Positions 9,742 through 17,081 of a stretch of 64,000 nucleotides of DNA are shown here, piece after piece. The notes beneath the pieces were generated by a model. That model made no database searches. It was not told where the DNA came from and saw nothing but the letters and a program-made list of their open reading frames with translations. The translations under genes were made by a program, and so were the position numbers. The stretch is from JABFRZ01 sp964631945 (GTDB taxonomy: Bacteria; Planctomycetota; UBA1135; GCA-002686595). The DNA is taken from contig CAZWAY010000015.1 of NCBI GenBank assembly GCA_964631945.1, positions 1-64,000 of the forward strand, given 5' to 3'. The stretch's first letter is position 1; every line of letters begins with the position of its first letter.

Positions 9742-11416
9742 TCAGGGCTTGCGCTGGATCTCGAACACGGCCGTGAGCGCGCCGGGTGGGAGCTCGAAGG
9801 GACCGAAGGCAGCCGTGGCGCCGTCCGCCCAGCGCACCTCGAGGTGCTCGATGCGCGTGCCGCCACCGAGCCCGACGTGTACGCGCGGGTCGTTGGAGGC
9901 CTGGTAGCTGTAGGCCGCGCGCACGTCGCGACGGAGCTTTCCTGCCGTCGACTTCCAGGGTCAGCGACGCGCCCAGCGCATCGCGCCCGGAGCGCTCGCG
10001 CACGCGGAAGTGCAGCGCGTGGTTGCGACTTACCCCGCGGTTCAGCAGCAGACGCGCCTGCTCGTCGCGGTCCACCACCAGGATGTCCACGGCTCCGTCT
10101 CCGTTCACGTCCCCGAAGGCCGCCGCGCGACTGGTGGCGACGATGGGCACGGCCGTGCCGCCGCGCGGCAGGACTTCCACGAAGCGTCCGCTCTCCGTGC
10201 AGCGGAAGAGCAGGTTCTCCTCGGCGTAGGGGTCGCCCGCGACGTCCGTGCGCTGGCGCTGGACCCGGCCGTTCGCCTGGAACAAGTCCAGACGACCGTC
10301 GGCGTCGAAGTCGATCAAGCCCATGCCGAAGCGCGTGAACGACTTGCTGACGTTGGCGAGACCCCGGCGCGCCGTCGAGTCGACGAAATAGGCGCCGCCG
10401 TTCAGGTACAACGAGTCGGATTCCTTGGCCAGGTTGCAGACCAGCAGGTCCTCGTCGAGGTCGTCGTCGACGTCGCCCAGCGCCACGCCCATCCCGGCCT
10501 TCTTGAGGCCGGCGGTATCCGTGGCGCAGCCCCACTCCATGGCGCGGTCCACGAAGGTGCAGTCGCCGCGCCCGAGCCACAGGCGGTTGTCCATGCCGTC
10601 GTTGGCCACGAACACGTCCACGTTCCCGTCGGCGTCGAAGTCCGCGCAGCCCACGCCCATGCCCGTACCGGGGCTCGCGCTCACGCCGCTGGCCTGGCTC
10701 TCGTCCTCGAAGCGGCCGGAAGCGACGTTCCTGTAGAAGAGGTCGCGGGCCGGCGTCTTGTAGTTCTTCGGACCGCAGTAGTCCGGCCGCGACAGGGCGT
10801 CCAGGCATTCGATGTCGCTCTCCAGCGACCAGTCGAGGTAGTTCGTCACGAAGAGATCGAGCCGTCCATCCGCGTCCGCGTCGAAGAAGGCGGCGCTCGT
10901 TCCCCAGCCCTGGTTGCCAACTCCCGCCGCGTCCGTCGCGTCCAGGAAGCGCCCGCCCCCCTGGTTGACGAGCAGTGTGTTGCGGCCGGTGTTGGTCACG
11001 TAGACATCCGTGTCGCCGTCGTCGTCCACGTCCCCGCAGGCGACTCCATTGCCGTAGCGCGTGTCGCCGGCCCCACTGCCCTCCGTCACGTCGAGGAACC
11101 GACCCTTGCCCTCGTTCCGGAAGAGACGGTTCGGTGACGCGAGTTTCCCGTCCAGGCTGCCGCTCTGCACCAGGTAGGCGTCCAGGTCGCCGTCGTCGTC
11201 CATGTCGAAGAGCGCCGCCCCGCCGCCCATGATCTCGGGCATCCAGAACCTCTCCTGGTGTCCCGACTCGTGTCGGAAGACGAGGCCCGAGGCCGCGGCG
11301 CGTTCCTCGAACCAGGCCTCGGCCGGAGCCTCGCCGGGCGTGCGCTGTGCTCGATCGCAACCCGCGAGGAGCTGCGCCACGACCAGGGCGGGACCACAGT
11401 GAGCGCGCGAGGTCAT
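9742..11416 (-). pseudogene. FG-GAP/ASPIC-UnbV lipoprotein with a single-base frameshift
   Basis: The protein starts at ATG 11416 with a lipoprotein signal (lipobox LLAGC) and carries FG-GAP repeats (DMDDDGDLDAYLVQSGS, DVDDDGDTDVYVTN, DFDADGNVDVFVAND, DVNGDGAVDILVVD). In frame it runs to LTLEVDGRKA and then becomes an unrelated Arg-rich sequence. The ASPIC/UnbV ending (VRAAYSYQASNDPRVHVGLG, then IEHLEVRWADGATAAF) continues in the adjacent frame to a stop at 9742. Removing one A from the AAA run at 9938-9940 would restore VDGRKLRRDVRAAYSYQ. The total length (1675 bp) is one base over a multiple of three, as expected for one extra base. Either a recent mutation or a sequencing indel is possible. 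The start overlaps the stop of the upstream TPR lipoprotein gene (ATGA), implying translational coupling. Confidence 0.8.
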
Positions 11417-12825
11417 GGGTGCTCGGGTCCGCCCTCGGCCTCGAGCTGCTGCAAGCGCTCCGTGACGGCGCGCAACTGGTCCGCGTCGAGGCCGAGACCG
11501 CGGGCCTCGGCCAGGGAGCCGCGGGCCTCGTCGAAGCGCCCCAGGAGCGCCAGCACTTCGGCGCGACAGGCCCACGGCTTGGGAGCCTCCGGGTACGACC
11601 GTGTGGCTTCGTCCAGGGCTACCTTCGCCTGCTCGAGATCGCCGGCCTGCGACAGGGCCCGCCCCAGCGTGAGAAGGGTGTACAGGCTCGTCTCTCCGTT
11701 GTCGCGCGCCGCCGCCAGCGCATCGGCCGCCTCCCGGGCGCTGCCGCGTCCGAACAGGACCTTGCCGCGCAGCGCGAGCGCCTCCGACCGCCGCGGATCC
11801 AGGGCCAGGACACCGTCGATCTCGGCCATGGCCCGTTCCGCATCGTCCAGCATCAAGAGCGCACGCGCGCGACACACGCGCAGGGCGGGGGAAGGGCCCG
11901 GTCCGGAGCCCCTCTCGTCCATGACCTCCAGGACCGCGCGCGCGTCTCCGAGGGTCAGGTAGGTCGTGCAGATCGTCTCCAGCACGGAGTCGTGCGCATA
12001 CCGGCCAGCGCGCAGGGCTGCCAGCTCGCGGCGCGCGCCGTCGGAGTCGCCCTTGCGCACGAAGCGCTGTACGCGCGCGATGCGCGTGGCCAGTCCGGTG
12101 GAGTAGCGTCGCACCCTGTTCATCCAGGGATCGTTCGTGCTCGGAGGGTCGCTGCGCAGCTCGGCCTGGGCATGCTCGTGTGCGCGCTCGTCGTCGCCGC
12201 GGCGCTGGTATGCACGCGCGAGCAATCCGTGAGCGAAGGGCTCGCGCGGATTGCGGGCCACGACCTCCTCCAGCATGCGGATCGCCTCGTCGAGCTCGTC
12301 GTCCTCCAAGTAGAGCCGGGCCATTCCGAGGGGGCCGAGGGCGGACTCGGGCTCGAGCTGCATGGCGCGCCGGAAGGCCGCCTCGGCCTCGTCGGATCGC
12401 CCGCTCTCGAGCAGCAGCCTGCCCAGTCGCGCCTGGGCCGGGGAGTAGTCCGGGGCGAGCGCCGTGGCGCGCTCGCAGGCCGTCAGCGAACCCTCTTGGT
12501 CGCCGGTGCGCTCGCGCACGCCCGAGAGGCCGTACCAGGCCTGAGCGTTGTCCGGGGCGAGTGTGCAGACCTGCAGCCAGGCCACCTCGGCGGGAACGTC
12601 CAGCTCGTTCGCATCCAGGACCATCGCCAGCTCGACGCGCTTCTCGAGGTCCTCGGGATCCGCGAGCACGCTCGCGCGCGCCTCCAGCACGGCCTGCAGG
12701 ATCTCGGGATCGATGCTCTCGGCGCCGGCGCCCGGCGGATCGGGAAGGGTCTTCGTGCCGCAGCCGAGCAACGCGAGCCCGAGCAGACAGGAGGGCCCCG
12801 GAGACACCACGGCCGCGCGTTCCAC
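11413..12825 (-). CDS. TPR-repeat lipoprotein
   Basis: A 470-aa protein starting at a GTG with a lipoprotein signal (SCLLGLALLGCG; the Cys would be lipidated). The rest is a tetratricopeptide solenoid with units such as AQARLGRLLLESGRSDEAEA, then ALGPLGMARLYLEDDELDEA, with further repeats at the C-terminus. No catalytic motif is seen, so a scaffold role is likely. It heads an operon with the two FG-GAP/ASPIC proteins; its stop overlaps the next start by four bases. TPR and ASPIC/FG-GAP genes frequently sit together in Planctomycetota. The open frame extends upstream past an AT-rich promoter-like sequence, which argues for the GTG at 12825 rather than the longer frame. Confidence 0.82.
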   Translation of the reverse strand: MERAAVVSPGPSCLLGLALLGCGTKTLPDPPGAGAESIDPEILQAVLEARASVLADPEDLEKRVELAMVLDANELDVPAEVAWLQVCTLAPDNAQAWYGLSGVRERTGDQEGSLTACERATALAPDYSPAQARLGRLLLESGRSDEAEAAFRRAMQLEPESALGPLGMARLYLEDDELDEAIRMLEEVVARNPREPFAHGLLARAYQRRGDDERAHEHAQAELRSDPPSTNDPWMNRVRRYSTGLATRIARVQRFVRKGDSDGARRELAALRAGRYAHDSVLETICTTYLTLGDARAVLEVMDERGSGPGPSPALRVCRARALLMLDDAERAMAEIDGVLALDPRRSEALALRGKVLFGRGSAREAADALAAARDNGETSLYTLLTLGRALSQAGDLEQAKVALDEATRSYPEAPKPWACRAEVLALLGRFDEARGSLAEARGLGLDADQLRAVTERLQQLEAEGGPEHP

Positions 12826-12828
12826 GGC

Positions 12829-12856
12829 CCGAATATAACAAATACATAACAATCGA
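12829..12856 (-). promoter_or_regulatory. AT-rich promoter-like element, possibly giving a leaderless mRNA
   Basis: In very GC-rich surroundings this stretch reads GTTATGTATTTGTTATATTC on the - strand. A TATATT hexamer (12837-12832) would place transcription start about seven bases later, almost exactly at the GTG of the TPR lipoprotein (12825), and no ribosome-binding site lies between. No clear -35 hexamer is seen. Confidence 0.45.
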
Positions 12857-12971
12857 GTGGGATCGGGCCCCTTGTGCCACGGGCCGGGCGCGCAACGCCT
12901 ACGACGCCCTCCGTGAAGGGCACGGTGGCCGCGCGCCGTGCGCCAGCTGCTGCGAACCGTGGCCCCGGAGC

Positions 12972-15668
12972 TCAGCGCGGCGCAAGTGGGACTGCACGGT
13001 TCCCTCCGCCGTCTCCGACGAGCACTCCAGGGGAACCTCCGTCGTCGCCACGCGTGAGATGCATGCGCAGCTCCATGCCTGGGAGCAGCACGTGTCCCCC
13101 CAGCTCGAGGGTCGCCGCGAGTCTCGAGCTCGTGCTCACCCGCAGCGAGCGCGCGTCTGGCGTCAGCATGACCTTGTACGTCTCGTTCCGCTCGTCCAGC
13201 CACTTCGGCTTCAGCAGGATCCCCCTCGGACCGCTCTCCCCATGGATCACCAGCGCGACCGTCTCGCCGGCCATCAGCGGGTGCTCGAGTTCGAGTCGCA
13301 GCGACACCGGTATCAGCTCGCTCGCGTTCACGCTCCTTTCGGTGGTCGCACCCGGCAGGATGTGGACCGGACGTGACTCGTACAGGACGCCGCGATACCT
13401 CAGCTCGCAGACGAACCTACCCGGCATCAGCTCGCATCGCAGACCACCCGCCTCCGGATCGACCCGCAGCGTCTGCACGCTCTGACCGATCGAATCGTCC
13501 AGGCTCGGACTGGCGACGCAGCCGAACCAGTCGTCGACGGACACGTCGGGCGGGAGATTCAGACGGATGAACAGGGAACCGGGTCCCGGCACCCGCAGCG
13601 AGACGTTCGTGCGCGCGTCACGGAGGATCTCGACCTCGCCCGCTTCCCACACCCCAAACCCGGGCAACCACGCGCGCAGGGCGTGCGTCCCGGGCGCCAG
13701 TTCGTCCGCGGCGAACTCACCCGTGCCGGGGTCGACCGACAACAGGCGGGGGGAATCGGGTCCGCCGAGCGCGGCCAGAAGGGGCAAGGGGCCCGTTGCC
13801 AGGAACTGCCCGGCCAGGCCGCCGCCGTGTGCTCTCGAGTCCGCATGAAGCACGAACTCGACCGTCCCCGCGCGCACGGCGGACGCCTCGGCCCTGGGCG
13901 CACCCCGCTGCCCTCCCGGTCGGAAGAGTCGGACCCTGTATTCGCTCGCAGGAGAACAGGACGGGAAGGCGAAGCGGCCGTCGGCTCCCGTGCGCGTCCA
14001 CCTGAGGTCCTGTGGCAACGCCATCGGTCCGCGCTCCGCCAGCTCGACCTCCCAGCCCACCAGGGGCAGGCCCGCATCGAGCGCGCGACCGCGCAGCGTG
14101 GACTCCTCGTCCAGCATCACGCGCAGCCACTGCCACTCGCCGGGCGCGAGGTTGCCTTCGAGCCTGCAAGAGAGCGCGCGCGCCGTCGCGCCCTCGTGCA
14201 GACGAAGGGCGAATGGCCCGCCCGGCAGCGCTCCGAAGACGAAGACGCCGCGCTCGTTCGTGCGCGCCTCGCGCGCAGGAATGGGCCGCGGGAAGACGAG
14301 CTCGAGCCGCGCATCGGCCAAGGGATTCCCGTCGGGCAGGACGACCTGGCCCTCCAGCGTGCTCGGCTCCGGAAGGACGATCTCCAGATCCTGGGCGAGC
14401 CCCGGGACGCGCTTGACCAGCGAGCAGAACGGCGCCTGGTTCGGCGCCTGCACGAGCAACCTGAAGTTCAGCTCCAGCGGATGCCCGAGCTGGAAGCTGC
14501 CGTCGTCCTGCGTGCGGACGCGACTCGGCAACGAGCGCTTGGCCAGCGTGCCCTGGTCGGTGGTCTCGAACCTGTCGACCGTGCTGATCACGGCGACCTC
14601 GGCGCCGGAGACGGGGCGCCCCTCGTGCACATAGACACGCCCCCTCAAGGTGCCCGTGGGATAGCCGATGCACAGGTCCAGGGCACGCCCCGGCGACACG
14701 GTGCCGAGGAGGTGCCTGGGAGATGGAACGCGCGCCGGGATCTCGGCCCAGAGCAGCTGCGAACCGTCGACGCCTGAGATGCGGTAACGACCCGCCGCAT
14801 CCGCATGCGCGACGACCCGCGCCTCGCTTCCGTCCACCTCGGACATCAGGATGGCGGCTTCAGGGACGGACGCACCGTCCGGCGCGAACACGGTTCCCTC
14901 CAGATGCGAGAGCCACGGAGCCGCGCCGGCCCGATCCACAAGAGGATCCGGCCCCTCCGCGAGCCCGCTCGCTCCGGGAATCCGGATTCCAGCCGTGGTC
15001 GCGGGGCCGAGCTCGTCGCGCCCCTGATTCGCTGAAGCGGACGCCGCTCCTCGCTGGCCAGGCCTGGGAGCGCGCAGCGCGACGAGTCCGATCGCCACCG
15101 CGCTCGCCGCCACGGTGGCCATGAGCGCCACTCGCCGGAGTCGCGCGCTCCTTCGCCACAGGAGCAGTGCGAAGGCGCCGAGCCGCGCGTCCGAACGCGC
15201 CCCGAAGCGCGCGCGCAGTCGCTCCAGACCGCGCTTGACCTGAGAGCGCACGGTCCCCGCCGAGCGCCCCGTGCGGAGGGCGATGTCGTCGAATTCCAGA
15301 CCCTCGAAGTAGCGCAGTCTCAGCACTTCCCTGTAGGGTTCCTCCAGCCGGTCGACGAGAGTCGTCAGGACCTCACGCAGGGAACTCTGCTCCAGCACCT
15401 CGCTGGCGGAAGGCGACCGATCCGCTCGCGCGACCCGCTTCTCGCGTTCCTTGCGCCAGCGGTCCCGCTGCCCCAGTCGCAGGGCCCGGCGCAGGATCGT
15501 GACCTTGAGCCAGGCGAGCGCGTTGCGCATGGTCCGCGGCCTGGAGTGGCAAAGCAGCCAGGTGTCCTGGGCCACGTCCTCGGCGTCCGGCTTGCTCCCG
15601 AGCAGCTTGTGCGTCAGCGAGACGAGATCCACGGAGTCGATGTCGACGATCTCGCGCGAGGGCAACAT
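12972..15668 (-). CDS. ECF-type sigma factor fused to a membrane helix and carboxypeptidase-regulatory-like domains
   Basis: 898 aa from the ATG at 15668. Residues 1-155 form an ECF sigma factor: region 2 (EDVAQDTWLLCHSRPRTMRN) and region 4 with its helix-turn-helix (YREVLRLRYFEGLEFDDIAL, then SAGTVRSQVKRGLERLRARF). A single membrane helix follows (about 179-198, ALMATVAASAVAIGLVAL). The remaining roughly 690 residues are beta-rich repeats of the carboxypeptidase-regulatory/Ig type (GTVFAPDGASVPEAAI; LRGRVYVHEGRPVSGAEV; LEGQVVLPDGNPLADARL), predicted to be outside the cytoplasm. Such a chain could couple an outside signal directly to transcription without a separate anti-sigma factor; that is inference. 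ECF factors with C-terminal extensions are known in Planctomycetota. A longer in-frame start at 15764 adds only low-complexity residues. Confidence 0.85.
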   Translation of the reverse strand: MLPSREIVDIDSVDLVSLTHKLLGSKPDAEDVAQDTWLLCHSRPRTMRNALAWLKVTILRRALRLGQRDRWRKEREKRVARADRSPSASEVLEQSSLREVLTTLVDRLEEPYREVLRLRYFEGLEFDDIALRTGRSAGTVRSQVKRGLERLRARFGARSDARLGAFALLLWRRSARLRRVALMATVAASAVAIGLVALRAPRPGQRGAASASANQGRDELGPATTAGIRIPGASGLAEGPDPLVDRAGAAPWLSHLEGTVFAPDGASVPEAAILMSEVDGSEARVVAHADAAGRYRISGVDGSQLLWAEIPARVPSPRHLLGTVSPGRALDLCIGYPTGTLRGRVYVHEGRPVSGAEVAVISTVDRFETTDQGTLAKRSLPSRVRTQDDGSFQLGHPLELNFRLLVQAPNQAPFCSLVKRVPGLAQDLEIVLPEPSTLEGQVVLPDGNPLADARLELVFPRPIPAREARTNERGVFVFGALPGGPFALRLHEGATARALSCRLEGNLAPGEWQWLRVMLDEESTLRGRALDAGLPLVGWEVELAERGPMALPQDLRWTRTGADGRFAFPSCSPASEYRVRLFRPGGQRGAPRAEASAVRAGTVEFVLHADSRAHGGGLAGQFLATGPLPLLAALGGPDSPRLLSVDPGTGEFAADELAPGTHALRAWLPGFGVWEAGEVEILRDARTNVSLRVPGPGSLFIRLNLPPDVSVDDWFGCVASPSLDDSIGQSVQTLRVDPEAGGLRCELMPGRFVCELRYRGVLYESRPVHILPGATTERSVNASELIPVSLRLELEHPLMAGETVALVIHGESGPRGILLKPKWLDERNETYKVMLTPDARSLRVSTSSRLAATLELGGHVLLPGMELRMHLTRGDDGGSPGVLVGDGGGNRAVPLAPR

Positions 15669-15875
15669 GTGGTGGGGGCTACACCGGCTTGCAGCCGAGC
15701 GCGATGGTAGTCGAAGCCGAGGCTTCCGTGGGGTCCAGAAGGGGGGTCCAGAAGGGCACTCCACGGACCGCGGAGACAGTGCGATCCGCCGCCACGCCGC
15801 CGGGCGACTCTGCTCGGCATTGCGCCTCCCGCCGCACGCGCCCCGAAGCGGATTCCTGGCCGGGGTTCCGCTCGG

Positions 15876-15987
15876 TCAACCGGTGAAGCTGAAGAGCTTC
15901 TGGCGGTTGTGGTCGCGCTCGTTGCCGATCCGATCGAGGACGTCGGCGGTGATGTCCCCGGTCGGGTACTCGCCCGTGAAGCAGGCG
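15876..15987 (-). pseudogene. Duplicated 3' end of purF
   Basis: Reading on the - strand this encodes the last 36 residues of PurF (ACFTGEYPTGDITADVLDRI, then GNERDHNRQKLFSFTG) and ends in its own stop (TGA instead of the TAG of the intact gene). It is identical to 17084-17193 over 110 bp. It has no PurF start or catalytic domain and is joined in frame to unrelated sequence, so it is a duplicated fragment and not a functional gene. Confidence 0.92.
15878..15987. repeat. 110-bp perfect direct repeat, copy 1
   Basis: Identical base for base to 17084-17193. Flanking bases differ on both sides (tc versus ct to the left, atctcg versus ttgcag to the right), which fixes the length at 110 bp. The two copies bracket a 1.1-kb segment with a nucleotidyltransferase module. 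Confidence 0.95.
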
Positions 15988-16439
15988 ATCTCGAAGCGTA
16001 TCGTCTGCCGCAGGTCTGCCTCGTCAAGAGAGGGATCCTTCGCCCGCGGACTGTTGGCGCGATCGGCGGTTGGCTCCGACTCACTCGGCGCAAGGGCAAC
16101 CCGCCGCCAATCTCCGCCAGAAGGCTGCGATGTTCTGCGAGCCCGGGCTTCTTGCGCGGACCACGGGCCAGATCGGCAGGCCGGCCGTCGACCAGATCGT
16201 GGGCCTTTCCGGCCACCAGACACCCCCATCCCGCCGCGCGCGATCTCGCCACGGATCTCGTAGCGGCCTCCAGCGACTGAGCGGATGGTCAGGTGCTGCA
16301 TGACGCTGTAGGTGAAGGGGCGCAGCCTTCTGCTCCTCGGGCACCGAGCCTGAGCCTTGCTCGGGATTCAGACGTCACGGATGGCGTGATTCTGTCGAGT
16401 ACGAAGTCGGTGACTCCCACCCAGCGGTAGAATGACCGC
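15988..16439. other. Decayed sequence between the purF repeats
   Basis: These 452 bases contain no intact gene that I can support. On the - strand they hold a protein-kinase start fragment (16221-16301). A neighbouring frame contains a protein-like stretch (GKAHDLVDGRPADLARGPRK) that I cannot assign. The changing frames suggest pieces of older genes. The last bases upstream of 16440 would have to carry the promoter of the antitoxin-like gene; none is obvious. Confidence 0.4.
16221..16301 (-). pseudogene. Possible remnant of a serine/threonine protein kinase gene (5' end)
   Basis: From an ATG at 16301 the frame reads MQHLTIRSVAGGRYEIRGEI and then ARGGMGV. This matches the start and glycine-rich loop of bacterial Hanks-type kinases (RYEIRGEIARGGMGVVY in typical members). 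Similarity ends right after the loop, and the remaining kinase motifs (VAIK lysine, HRD, DFG) are absent downstream. The frame then runs through unrelated sequence into the purF 3' fragment. Short length limits certainty. Confidence 0.4.
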
Positions 16440-16751
16440 GTGGAGAACGAACGCCGGATCGCCCGTAACGGCCGCACCTGGACGATCGCGAAGATGTCGC
16501 GCGCGGAGGCCGAGGAGCGCGACTTCGATTTCTGGCAGCAGATGACGGCCGAGGAGCGCGTGCTCGCAGTGGACGACTGCCTCCTGAGCTGCCTCAAGAC
16601 CCAAGGAATCGATGAGATACCGCGACTACGAAGAGTTCATCGCCGCGTTGAACGCGCACGACGTCCGCTATCTGATCGTGGGGGCTCACGCGGTGGCATT
16701 CCATGCGACTCCGCGAGCGACGAGGGACCTGGACGTCTACCTCGATCCTGA
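16440..16751 (+). CDS. Small antitoxin-like protein paired with a nucleotidyltransferase
   Basis: A 103-aa frame from a GTG at 16440. Residues 10-45 (WTIAKMSRAEAEERDFDFWQ, then QMTAEERVLAVDDCLLSCLK) resemble the short proteins often encoded just upstream of AbiEii/DUF6036-type nucleotidyltransferases, which share a W-x-(M/L)-(T/S)-x-E-E-R pattern. Its last 140 bases overlap the start of the nucleotidyltransferase in another frame, so the true C-terminus may be shorter if a frameshift is present. An antitoxin role is inferred from context and from the family of the neighbour. Confidence 0.55.
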   Translation: MENERRIARNGRTWTIAKMSRAEAEERDFDFWQQMTAEERVLAVDDCLLSCLKTQGIDEIPRLRRVHRRVERARRPLSDRGGSRGGIPCDSASDEGPGRLPRS

Positions 16752-17079
16752 GGAGAAGAACGCCACGCGCGCACTTGCCGCGTTGCACGCGTTCTTCGGA
16801 GGAGCGGATCTCGGGTACTCGGTCGCGGACTTGACCGACCCGAACATGGTCATCCAGCTCGGGGTGCCGCCCGTGCGCATCGATGTCTTGACGAGCCTCG
16901 ATGGCATTCCGTCTTTCCGCGGGGCGTGGGACCGGCGCGCCGACGCCGCGTACGGCCCGGTCCCGGCGCACTATCTGGGGCTCGACGACCTCATCGCGGC
17001 AAAGGAGGCAACTGACCGGCCTCAAGACCGCGCGGACGTCGCCTCGCTGCGGAAGAAACGGACGAGAAAGAAGGATTGA
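16612..17079 (+). CDS. Nucleotidyltransferase (AbiEii / DUF6036-like), probable toxin-type enzyme
   Basis: 155 aa from ATG. The N-terminus has the minimal nucleotidyltransferase pattern: a helix, then VRYLIVGAHAVAFH (the Gly-x-x-Ala-x-x-x-H segment), then TRDLDVYLDP with the D-x-D metal ligands, and a third acidic strand VRIDVLTSLDG. The C-terminus (LGLDDLIAAKEATDRPQDRAD) is the helical part typical of the group. Family members transfer nucleotides to RNA or protein and many are toxins in two-gene modules. Here the overlapping upstream gene at 16440 is the likely antitoxin. The module sits between two copies of the purF 3' end and is oriented opposite to purF, consistent with acquisition by transfer. 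Confidence 0.8.
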   Translation: MRYRDYEEFIAALNAHDVRYLIVGAHAVAFHATPRATRDLDVYLDPEEKNATRALAALHAFFGGADLGYSVADLTDPNMVIQLGVPPVRIDVLTSLDGIPSFRGAWDRRADAAYGPVPAHYLGLDDLIAAKEATDRPQDRADVASLRKKRTRKKD

Positions 17080-17081
17080 CT

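Noticed and set aside
7380..9776. 798-residue reading frame on the + strand
   Set aside because: It is the antisense shadow of the FG-GAP gene. Its sequence is Val/Ala/Gln-rich with no fold, while the - strand has clear repeat motifs.
7461..11360. 1299-residue frame read as a single protein
   Set aside because: Only the part from 9653 down is coding in this frame. The upstream part is Arg/Gly-rich shadow of the second FG-GAP gene, whose real frame has calcium-loop motifs.
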